Source of the DNA: Wurfbainia villosa
Taxonomy: Eukaryota > Streptophyta > Magnoliopsida > Zingiberales > Zingiberaceae
Assembly: GCA_025175895.1 (NCBI GenBank)
Contig: CM045987.1
Span: forward strand, 37,412,113 to 37,476,112
Direction of reading: 5' to 3'
DNA: 64,000 nt
Position 1 is the first letter of the stretch. Each line of letters opens with the position of its first letter. The position numbers and the translations under genes are program-made. Positions 35,301 to 45,935 of the stretch are shown in pieces. The notes below the pieces were generated by a model. That model saw nothing but the letters and a program-made list of their open reading frames with translations. It was not told the DNA's origin and ran no database searches.

Positions 35301-36893
35301 TGTTGGAGGATCGTGGCCCGGCTTGAAGGGGGTTGAATAGCCCGTGTGAGTTGGACTTTGGAATTAGTTCGTTCGTCTACAATATTCGTTATCACAGCGG
35401 AAATATAATATACAAATGCGAATACAAAGATGAATACACAAACACACATAATAGAAACACGATATACATGGTTCGGAACCTTAGGGTTCCTACTCCACGG
35501 GTTAACTCAACGAGCTCTAGTGATGAACACACCACTAACTAAACTCCTTCTCGACAATACATCAAAGGTGGAGAAACCTCATACAAGCAATTACAAAATG
35601 TAATACAAGAAGTACAAGGAAATACAAAGACAAGCATGAAATACGTAAAGAAAACTTTACAATAATGGCTTTGAACACTTTGCTTGTTGCTTACTTTGAT
35701 CTGCTCTCGAAGCTCTAGAATGCAACAACAATTCCCCCCCCCAAAATCTTCCCAAAAATCACTGTGGAAATCGTCCCCAAGCTCCTCCTTTTATATTTGT
35801 CTCGGGCTAATTCCACGCCTAGCAGTCGACTACCATAAAGCCCCAGTCGACTGCTCTTGTAGCCATCGTAAGACAATGACTTAATCCACGTCAGTATCAG
35901 ACCAATGGATACACTGGCAGTCGACTGCCAATTACCATAAGTTGACTTCCAACCTCATAGCCGACTGATCAGTTGGCTACCGAGCATTTTGCTCGATCTC
36001 AACCAATGATCGCCATCCATGGTAGTCAATCGGCTATCATCGACTACCCAATGTCAGCAATAACCGCAAGTCATTTCCTGCAATCAAACACCATGGCAAT
36101 CGACTACCCAATGTCGACAGTCGACTGGGAGGCCATTTCTTGCTATCGAACACCAGTCGACATTCACCAGTCGACTGGGACATACCGCCAGTCGACTGTT
36201 GTCGGGTAAAACCTCAAACACAATTTTTTGTGCATCCAACCATCGAGTAAAACCTCAAATAATATGTTTGAGAATCCGACACTTGACCTCAGTCACTTGG
36301 CCAAGTTCACCTCATCCATGAGGTTTAACCCCAAGACACCCTTAGCCTAGACCTAAGCCTTCTAGCCACCTCTACTAGCTTCGTGCCTATTGCATCCTTC
36401 CAAGTCATCCATGACTTATTCATCCATGCGCGGATCCCTCCAAGTCATTCATGACTTGTTCATCCATACGCTAGCCTTCAGGTGCTTCATTCGACTATTG
36501 TCATGCTCTCAGTGTCCACACCACCAAAGTTTCATAAGGACTTGCGCTCCCAAAATTACCGCTTGGCCTCACACCGACAAACCACCCCTTGGACTTCCCA
36601 AATGCCAATGCCAACCCATGTTGGACTTTCACCACCAAGGTTACACACATGGACTTACGTGGCCAAGGCTACACACTTGGTCTTCCCTTGCCAACTCCAT
36701 GTTGGACTTCCAATGTCAAGCCCCATGCTTGGACTTTCACAGCTAAGGCTACACACTTGGACTTAGGTGGCCAAGGCTACATACTTGGTCTTCCCATGAC
36801 AATCACATGTCATATGTTTTGTCTAACATCAAAATACTATTCGAGTCAAACTTGAGTTCGATCAATTGTGACCTGGGTCGATTGCACCAACAA
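35301..36893 (-). repeat. C1 left LTR (3')
   Basis: TGTTGGAGGATCG to GCACCAACA. Minus-strand TATA box at 35796-35787 (ATATAAAAGG). Holds several full or one-base variant CAGTCGACTG palindromes between 35820 and 36200, and a block at 36590-36810 of repeated TTGGACTT/CCAAGGCTACACACTTGG words. ORFs at 36390-36855 arise from these repeats. Confidence 0.9.
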
Positions 36894-37614
36894 TTTAGGG
36901 TCTCATGCATATGCTAGGCAACTCTATTTGATTCCCTTATAAATGGGACTTCAAATCATGCCATAGTCCTTAACTCAATTTTATTTAATGCATGAATAAT
37001 GATTATGGCATAAATGATAACAAGAATAAAAGTATGTGCCAATAATCATGATGTCATGGCATGTGATATAAACTTAAGCATAACATGACATTCAAATCTA
37101 TTTGATTCCCTTATAAATGGGACTTCAAATCATGCCATAGTCCTTAACTCAATTTTATTTAATGCATGAATAATGATTATGTCATAAATGATAACTAGAA
37201 TAAAAGCATGTGTCAATAATCATGATGTCATGGCATGTGATATAAACTTAAGCATAACATGACATTTAGCTAACCCTAAGTATTATCATGACATTTTATA
37301 TGATATAAATAAATATGATGTCATGACATGGCAAGGAAAATAAAGCATGGCAAGTACAAAATACTAAGGTATGAAATACCTAACTGTTAAGCCCAAATTG
37401 TCATTTCTAAAATTAAATCCATTTTGCCTTAATACTCATTTATCCCCTAAGTGTGCCAAAAACCCAAAATGGCACACCATAACTCCTAACACTTAGTTGT
37501 GCCAATTTAATCAATTTTCAACTTCTCAAAACACATTGGCACATCCTAATGTGTCAACTCTACCATGGTTAGGTTAACTACCTATCCACTTAGGGTTGAC
37601 ACACCCTAACCCAT
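36894..37614 (-). other. C1 3' noncoding region with tandem duplication
   Basis: AT-rich, no gene. 36923-37096 is duplicated directly at 37097-37268 (174-base period) with few differences. No clear purine tract lies beside the LTR at 36893. Confidence 0.8.
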
Positions 37615-39219
37615 CTAGCATGAATCAATCACGCTCCTAGGAACCCAATACCTATTGGAGCTCCTTGGGTTAACAAGGTATTCACTAGGGATAACTTCCC
37701 TAGATACTTTCCTAATGACCATTTTTGGCTTTGAAGCCTTAGTCATTTGGGTTTTGTCAAGGTTAACCTTAGGGATTACCTCCCTAGTAACCTTCTTAGT
37801 GGTCTTCCTAGATTTTATAGAACCCTTGGCCACTAGACACACCTCATGGTTAATCTTAGGGATGACTTCCTTATTAACCTTGGTTTTCCTAGACCTAGAT
37901 ATTGTTCTATAATCGAATGGAACATCGTGTTAGGTCTTCTTGGGGTTAGGTTTGTGACCCAAAACTTTTTTCCCTCTTGATGGTTCTTGCCTTCTAGAAC
38001 CTAAATTTTGACCATTATACCCCTTAAATTAATTTGTCATTTTTGCTAGGGTCTTTTCCATTTTTTCTCGCATTGACCTCAAGGCTCGATTTTCTAATTC
38101 TAATTTTTCCAATTTTGATTTTTCATTGGTCTCTTGGGAAAGACTCTTCTTCTTAGGCATGTGCCTACCATTCTTAGGGTTAATGCCTAAATTCTCTTCT
38201 ATCCTCCTAATACTTTCCCTAGGTAAAGTAGGTCTAGAGTTGTTGTTCCTAGGTTTGTCCTTAGATAAATCTACAAGCTTAGCACCTAAATAATAAAATC
38301 TATTATTTCTACTAGCATGCTTTTCATTAACAATTGCAAAAGTACTAAAATAACTTCTAGCATGCTTTTTAACCCTAGAACTAGAAGGTGCATTAAGTTA
38401 TACCTTAGGGTTTGCTTTAGAAGCTCTCCCTACTTGTGTAACTCCTGTTTGCCCCTTCTTCTTCCCCCTAGGGCATTGGCTTCGGTAGTGTCCCCGTTGA
38501 TTGCACTTGAAGCACACAATGTGCTCTTTTCTTTTCCTAGCAATGACTCCGACATTCTATAATTTTTGGTTGACTTTTGGTGTCGACACTTTCTCCTTAG
38601 CCAAATTTGTGCATTTGCTCTTGTAATGCCAAGCTTCCCTATACTCAAAGCATATAATGTGATTTTTATTCCTTGAGTTACCTAGGGAATTTTCTTCTTG
38701 TTCTTCACTTATCTCGGATGTAGATGCTTCTTCTTGTTCTTGCTCTGGGATGGAAGATCTCTCCTCCCCCTCAATGATAAAGGTTGAGGTTTCCTCCAAT
38801 TCAACCACATTCTTTGATGTTGATGGCAATTCTTCCTCAGCATCCTTCTCTACTTGTGTCGGTTCAGGATTCTCGTGGAATTTGATTAACTTATTCCACA
38901 ACTCCTTTGTGTCCTGATATTCACCTAGCTTTGACCAAATATCATAAGGTATTAATTTTATTAACATTTTCGTTACCTTAACGGTTGTCTTGAATTGTTG
39001 CCTTTGCTCCTCGATCTATTTTTATTTTTTGATTATCTTCCCTTCTTCATCCCTAGGTATTTCGAAACCATCTTCAATTGTTAGCATAGTATCGAAATCG
39101 ATTTCGAAGTTTACCTCCATCCTTCTTCTCCACCATGAGAATTCTCCCTCGAACTTCAGTAGATGGATGTTGAATGCCGGCCATTTTGGTTGTTGTTGCA
39201 GCGGTGAGTCCGATGTCAA
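37615..39219 (-). pseudogene. gag: C1 gag with basic repeat tail
   Basis: Starts near 39219. The first piece (39219-39022) has FEGEFSWWRRRMEVNFEIDF and MLTIEDGFEIPRDEEGK, a plant copia gag N-terminus. 38967-38557 carries DIWSKLGEYQDTKELWNKLI, an acidic Glu-rich stretch, and CFEYREAWHYKSKC (a zinc knuckle with Cys to Tyr). A second knuckle, CFKCNQRGHYRSQC, lies near 38520-38465. A coiled coil (about 38030-38110) and a basic tail follow, containing KKVTREVIPKVNLDK and RKVSREVIPSEYL and ending NRYWVPRSVIDSC at 37615. Frames shift and stop several times. The ending resembles the linker just before protease in Sireviruses, but no protease follows. Confidence 0.85.
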
Positions 39220-39240
39220 CCTCTTTGTTCTGATACCACT

Positions 39241-40894
39241 TGTTGGAGGATCGTGGCCCGGCTAGAAGGGGGGGTTGAATAGCCTTTTCGCGTGTTCAAT
39301 GGAAATCGTTCGTTCGTCTTGTGCTTGTCTATAATACTTGTTAATATGCAGCGGAAATACAAATAACAAATACAAGAGATAAATACACAGCCACAAAACA
39401 ACCGATATACATGGTTCAGAACCTTAGGGTTCCTACTCCACGGGGTGTAGCTCTACAAGCTCAAGTGATTAACACACCACTACCAAAACTCCTTCTCGAC
39501 AACAAGTTGGAGGTGGAGAAACCTCGTACAAGCAATTACAAAATGTAATACAAGAAGTACAAACAAATACAAAGACAAGAATGAAATGCGTAAAGAAAAC
39601 TTTACAACAATGACTTTGAAAACTTTGCTTGTTGCTTTCTTTGATTTGTTCTTGAAGGTCAGGAATGCAGCAGCAATTCCCCTCCAAAATCTCCCCAAAA
39701 TTTACTGTGGAAATCCCCCCCAAGCTCCTCCATTTATGCTTGTCTCAGGTTGATTCCATGCCTAGCAGTCGACTACCATAAGGCCCCAGTCAACTGCTCC
39801 TATAACCGTTGTGAGACAATAGCCTAATCCACGTGGCATCCAGCCACCGGATACACTGGCAATCGACTACCAGTTACCATCAGTCGACTGCCATCCACAT
39901 AGCCCACTGATCAGTCAGCTATCGAGCATTTTGTGCTCACATCCATGACCAACAGTCGATTGCCATCCATGTCAGTCGACTGCTGAAGCCATCAGTCGAC
40001 TGCCCAATGTCGGCAGTCGATTGTCAGTCTATTTCCTGCAATCGAACACCAGTCGACTATCACCAGTCGCCTGGGACATACCACCAGTCGACTGTTGTTG
40101 AGTAAAACCTCAAACACAAGTTGTTTGAGCATCCAACCATCGGGTAAAACCTCAAACAACATGTTTTAGAATCTGACACTTGGCCTCAGTCACTTGGCCA
40201 AGTTCACCTCATCCATGAGGTTAACCCAAGACACCCTTAGCCCAGACATAAGCCTTCTATCCACCTCTACTAGCTTTGTTCCTATCGGATCCCTCCAAGT
40301 CATTCATGACTTGTTCATCCATGTGTGGATCCCTCCAAGTCATCCATGACTTGTTTATCCATACACTGGCCTCCAAGTGATTCCTTCGGCTAATGTCCTG
40401 CTCTCGTTGTCTACACCGCTAAGGTACATATGGACTTACGCTCCCAAGACTATCGCTTAGCCTTACTCCGCCAAACCACCCCTTGGACTTGTCATATGGC
40501 AATGCCAACCCATGTCGGACTTTCACCTCCTAGGCTACACACTTGGACTTATGTGGCCAAGGCTTCACACTTGGTCTTCCCTTGCCAACTCCATGTTGAA
40601 CTTCCAATGACAAACCCTATGCTTGGACTTTCACTACCAAGGCTACACACTTGGGCTTACGTGGCCAAGGCTACACACTTGGTCTTCCCTTGCCAACTCC
40701 ATGTTGGACTTCCAATGCCAATCCCCATGCTTGGACTTTCACCGCCAAGGCTACACACTTGGACTTACGTGGCCAAGGATACACACTTGGTCTTCCCATG
40801 ACAATCACATGTCATATGTTTTGTCTAACATCAAAATACTGCTCGAGTCAAACTCGAGTCCGATCAATCATGACCTGGGTCGATTGCACCAACA
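39241..40894 (-). repeat. C1 right LTR (5')
   Basis: TGTTGGAGGATCG to GCACCAACA, 1654 bp. Like the left LTR but with one additional repeat in the 40430-40800 block. The TATA region near 39731 is altered (CATTTATGC on the plus strand). Many CAGTCGACTG palindromes and variants lie at 39760-40095. Confidence 0.9.
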
Positions 40895-41291
40895 TGCATG
40901 ATGATTGAAAAGGGAGTAAAGAAGTATGAAAACTTGGGATTTTAGTTTCCAAAGTTATTTAATTGCACTCATGTAAATTGTGGAGACTTGGAGTTTTTTT
41001 TGGGTTTCTAAGTGTCTAATTGCTTGCATGCAACCTTGGTACTCTTACTTGATTACATGCATGCATGTAGGTCTTTTACTTGATTGCTCCCATTATATAA
41101 GGGAGAGAATTCCGAATTTGTGATAACATGGTTTTGAGTAAACATCCTTATGAGGATTTTTTTGTTCTCTTAGTTCTTGAAGGAACTGTTGAACTTATTG
41201 AGTCTATCTCGTGGCGTTCAACAACCAAAACTTATCACCATCTTGGTGTGGCGTTTCCTTCTTTCATAGTCTTTGTTCGTGCTAGTCTTGG
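40895..41291 (+). other. Element F upstream (LTR end or leader)
   Basis: Sequence between C1 and the F gag. Plus-strand TATATAAG-like site near 41095 is followed by a leader ending GGTTGCAGGTAAAG, which looks like a splice-donor context but is unproven. No primer site recognised. Confidence 0.4.
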
Positions 41292-42744
41292 TTGCAGGTA
41301 AAGACTCAAACTCTTGTCGACTTGTTCTTGGGGTTCTATCCATATTTGTCTCGGGTTCCATCACAATTGTTGGTGGGGTTCATATCACAATGGGCTTACG
41401 AGTGTGGTCACCCAGTATCTGTAGCCAATAGATATGTTGTTAACTCCATTGATCATCTAGCAGCGAGAATGGACGCACTAAGAAGATGGTTTGACTCCCT
41501 AACCCCTTCTTCTGTATGTGCAGCCAATTCCTTTGGTGATGGAGCAGTAACAAATCAGGAGGACGACCGTGGAGAGCATAGTGGATCTGAGGATCATGTT
41601 GAGTATGTTAATTCGGTGGGAGAGTATAATTAGAGGCCCAATAATCCATATTTCATCACATATAACCCCGGATGGAGGAACCACCCAAAATTTTCCTATA
41701 AGAGTAATTTGGGAAATTTCCAACAGTTGGGACGTTACTGACAACAGGGCAATGGGCCGCAACCACCACCCAACTTCCGACTAGAGAAGGTGATAGAAAA
41801 CTTTATTCAAACGCAACAAGAGAGGCGAACACCGAATTCCAATGGCAGCATTTGCAAGCAGAAATGATTATTGAGGAATTAAAATTATCTATGAATGATC
41901 TCACTAGCCGATAAAAGATGCTAGAGATTCAGATAGCACAGATCGTCAGTCAGTCTGCCAGAACATCGGGTCGATTACTAGGAAAATCTGAAGATAATCC
42001 AGTGGAGCAATGCAAGGCAGTGATGCTACGGAGCGGGAGGATTATGAAGGAATTGTCGAGCAGATTAGTGGCCGAGCCAGAACATGGAGCAGAGGTAAAA
42101 GAGCCTCTTGAAGAGATCGTAAATGAAGAAGTCGAACATATGGAGCATGAACCTGCCAAAAGGACTCAACTCCCCATGATAGTATTGTTTTCCCAGCGAC
42201 TAACCAACACAAAGAAAGATGCTAAGTTTGGAAAGTTCTTGAACATGTTGAAATCAATCTCATTGGAAGTACCGATACTTGAAGCTTTGCACCAAATGCC
42301 ACAATTTGCAAAGTTTATGAAGAATATTTTGGCACACCGTAGGAAGGTCAAGTGGTCAGAGACAGTGGCCCTTACAGAGGAATCTAGCGCTTATCTTCAA
42401 AACGGGGCCACTCAAAAGCTAAAGGATCCGGGGAGTTGCTATATTCTGTGTCATATAGGGATGACTCTGATTACTAAGGCATTCTATGACTTAAGCGCTA
42501 GTGTGAGCTTGATGTCATATGCACAATGCCAAAAATTAGGGCTAGGAAATTTAAAGTTGACCGCTATGACGTTACAGTTAGCTAGCCACTCATACCGATA
42601 CCCACTGGGGATCTTGGAAGATGTTCTTGTTAAGGTAGGGAATTTTATATTGCCCAAAGACTTTATAGTTTTAGAGATGGAAGAAGATCAAAAAATCCTT
42701 GTGATACTTGGACGACCATTTTTAGCGACGATCGGGATGGTCAT
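41292..42744 (+). pseudogene. gag-pro: Ty3/gypsy element F gag-protease (first part)
   Basis: Plus-strand gag-pro of the Tat/Athila type, with a frame break near 41635-41917. The NPYFITYNPGWRNHPKF-type motif at about 41640-41690 is diagnostic for this group. In 41918-42744 come MLRSGRIMKEL, the FGKFLNMLKSISLEVPILEA and LHQMPQFAKFMKNIL helices, then the aspartic protease: KLKDPGSCYILCHIG, an active-site region DLSASVSLM (usual form D-L-G-A-S), LQLASHSYRYPLGILEDVLV, and ILGRPFLATIG. The frame is cut at 42744 by B2 and resumes in phase at 57665. The N-terminal part of gag is missing. Confidence 0.87.
42740..42744. repeat. TSD of element B2, left (GTCAT)
   Basis: GTCAT precedes TGTTGGTGATCG; the same bases occur at 57660-57664 after the right LTR. 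The F protease frame is continuous when B2 and one copy are set aside. Confidence 0.93.
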
Positions 42745-43932
42745 TGTTGGTGATCGTTTTGAAGCTAGAGGGGGGGTGAATAGCGCTTTTCGTTTCTACA
42801 AGAGTGATTAGCGGAAGCAAACAAAAATAATATATGTAAAAACAAAAAGCAATGCTAACAAAAGCCTTTACGTGGTTCGGAGATAACACTCCTAGCTACT
42901 CCACGGTGATCCTTAAGGTGGATCAACCCAAGCAATTCCACTAAGAAGCTTTCCTTTACAACACAACTCCTCTTCTTTACAAAGAATGAAAAACTTAAGC
43001 TTAGAGAGAAGAAGAGGGGATTTTAGATTACTTAGAAAGCTAGAAAACTCATGGAGGCTTTGGAGAAGAATCAGAGAATAAGCATTAACCCCAAAAACCC
43101 CCACCTGCCCTTTTTTATAGAGAGAGGGCTGATTTTCCCGTTAGACGATCGATGTGATGACAAAGATCCGATCGCACTAATTAATGGCCTCTGAACAGCC
43201 GGATTTGCAGGATTTAGAGTCATTTCGTCCAACGACATTCTCATTAGTCGACTGATCCCTCCATCAGTCGACTGATGAAGTGATCAGTCGAGTGATCACA
43301 AGCCGTAGTCGAGTGGGACTCTATTCTGTTCCTATTTTTTCCTTGATCAATCGACTGCCACTATTGACAATCCACTGCCACTGTTTCCAGTCGACTGATA
43401 ACATCATCAGTCGACTCCCATTGCCAAGGCAGTCGACTGATAGTCATGGTTTCACACTGACTCAGTCGAGCACTTGACCAGTCAACTGATACATCATATC
43501 AGTCGACTGATACACATCAAGTATGAGTATTTCATACATGATTTCACCCCCTAGCCCTAGACTCAACCTTCTAGCTCTTCCTTAAGCCTTGTGCTTCCAG
43601 GATCCCTCCGACTCTGCGACTTGTTCATCCTTTGCGCTTTGCTTCCAAGAGCTTCCTTCGATTTTGTCATGTCTTGGGTTTTCCTTTGCCAAAGCGTACT
43701 TGGACTTTACGCCGCCAAAACTACATGCTTGGACTTAATGCCGCCAAGACAACATGTTTGGTCTTATGCCGCCAAACCTTTACTTTGGACTTCTCTTGCC
43801 AAGATCATACTTGAACTTTGCCTTTACCTCTCACTTAATCATGTTCACCATTAGATTACAAGTTGTTGCCTAACTTAGATGATAATCCAAACATCAAAAC
43901 ATATAAATGCTTGGGGCATTGTTGCACCAACA
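42745..43932 (-). repeat. B2 left LTR (3')
   Basis: TGTTGGTGATCG to GCACCAACA. G-run with TGAATAGC near 42770; minus-strand TATA near 43110-43120; a cluster of CAGTCGACTG-type palindromes at 43245-43510; TTGGACTT/GCCGCCAAGAC repeats at 43680-43800. Confidence 0.92.
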
Positions 43933-44068
43933 ATATCCCTCTTCTTGATGTTTGGCAATCATTTAAGTTAGGTCTTTTAAAGATACACATAATCACATAA
44001 TCATATATCCAATTTCTAACTTAAACATTTCTTCTCCCCCATTGACATACATTAAAAAGAGAAGAAAT
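43933..44068 (-). other. B2 purine tracts before the A2 insertion
   Basis: Minus-strand purine tracts at 43933-43946 and about 44031-44040, matching the B1 set. The A2 TSD GAAAT is at 44064-44068. Confidence 0.75.
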
Positions 44069-45935
44069 TGTAGGGAAATCTCGTATTCCAAATGGCATAT
44101 GCGCAACGGAAAATAGGATCCCTTCCAAGTGATCCATGCGAAAGCAAACTCGTATAAAATAAATTTCTCTAAACCAAACCTATCTTATAGGAGAGGATTA
44201 CCTTTGTTGCGTGCCCTTGTTAATCCCGCTTTTCCTTTCGGTTTGTTGGATCTTTAGCACGTTCAAGTGTCCGTGCCTCTATACGTATCCACACGAGCAC
44301 GCTCTTGTCTCACAAAAGGAAAACTAGAAGAGCTCTCCTTTACTTCTTGCTAGAGAAGTCCCTAAAGGAGAGGAAGAGAGGGAAAAGGAGAAAGGAAGAA
44401 GAAGACTCCTCTTCTTGCTAGCCTACACTCACAAACCCACACAACCAAAGCTTCCACCAAGCTCTCTCACAACCACAACACCAAAAACCCACTATGGCCG
44501 GCCACTCCATGGAGCCTTTTATAGGGTTGGAAAAACCCTTCCACCTCCTTCACATTCAATGCAATCCATTGCATTGAGACACACTCAAAAAGGATTTGGC
44601 TTCCTTGTTTGGCCGGCCACTTAAGGAGACAAAACCATTTTGTTTCCTTCCACCTTAACTAGCTTAGGTGGATGCTTAGGTGGCATGCTTATGTGGCATG
44701 CTTATGTGGCATTCTTATGTGGCATTCATGCATGTTGAATTAATCTTATTAATTCAATTAAGCTTATGTTATCATATTGAATTAATCTTATTAATTCAAT
44801 TAAGCTTATGTTATCATATTGAATTTATCTTATTAAATCAATAAGGTAACATATTGAATTAATCTCATCAATTAGCTAAAATTCTCATTAAGCTTAAAGT
44901 CCAAAAACCATTTTGTAGTTAAGCTTATTTCCATATTATTCTAGTCAAACTAGAATACTCTAATTCCTCTAATTATCATGCTCTTTGTGTGTGACCCTAT
45001 AGGCTCTCATAACGTTGGCAGTGGATCTAAACTCTTTTGATACACAAGCAATGAGCGGCATCTAGCAATACATCATTGCTACCCAAGTTACGAGATAAGT
45101 CAAGATCCGACTAACCTTTCCGTGACTACTATAATATATGACCGTGTCCTTCTATCCTTGATATCAGATTGATCAATGAGGCATAGACCGTGTCATCCTC
45201 GATCAATCTATGTGTTTCTTGATCCCTGAGTAAACTAACTCAAACAAATGAGCTCAATATCTCATATTGACTCATTCGAGCATGGCCATGCATTTTAGTA
45301 GTTCTACTCAATCAAGGGGCCCACCGATATCACTCCCGTCATATGGAAGGGATAGATCCCATCTACATCACTCACATCCCTCCGCATAATTTGTTACATA
45401 CCCAGTAATTGCCTTTATGGTCCACCCTGTTACGGGTGACGTTTGACGATACCAAAGTACATAACTCCTTATGTAGGGAACCGTAGTGACTTCAGGTCTA
45501 AGGACTATTCATACCAATAGTCACATGAGAAAGTTTATGACACTCATATAACGATCCATGAAACTTTCTCATGGCGGGTCAGTTCAGTATATATTCTCCA
45601 ATATATACCCATGTGTCAACTTGATATCATAGATCCATGACTTGTGAGATCAAGTCATCAATTGACCTACATGCTAGTCTTTATGTATTAATATTGCCCT
45701 TGCATATTAATACTTGACTAGGAACATTTAGGAAAGTGTTCTCTACAGCCTCTCATAATCAATTCTGCCAATTGATGTCAGAGATAAGAACCTACTTTTC
45801 TAGGGCATTATTATATTTAAATTAGTGCACAAGCAAGATGTAAATATAATAACCAATCCTTTGCCTTTATAGAATATGATACAAAATGTTCCCTATTCAA
45901 CCATCACATGATTGGTTCTAGGGCTTTAACTAACA
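44069..45935 (-). repeat. A2 left LTR (3')
   Basis: Compared with the right LTR it lacks a few bases, for example at CTGG and GCTGT near 45770-45830. Minus-strand TATA box at 44524-44515. Confidence 0.95.

Larger units (their letters stand above)
35301..40894 (-). mobile_element. Gag-only copia-type element C1
   Basis: Two direct LTRs (35301-36893, 1593 bp; 39241-40894, 1654 bp) flank an interior of only 2347 bp, all on the minus strand. The interior codes gag, two zinc knuckles, a coiled coil and a basic repeat region, then stops; there is no protease, integrase or RT. The primer site (AGTGGTATCAGAAC, one mismatch) is beside the right LTR. The LTR opening with a G-run and TTGAATAGCC and the CAGTCGACTG palindromes tie it to Sirevirus-like families. 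No simple TSD is present, because the left LTR is joined to another C fragment. It probably depended on proteins of a relative for movement. Confidence 0.85.
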
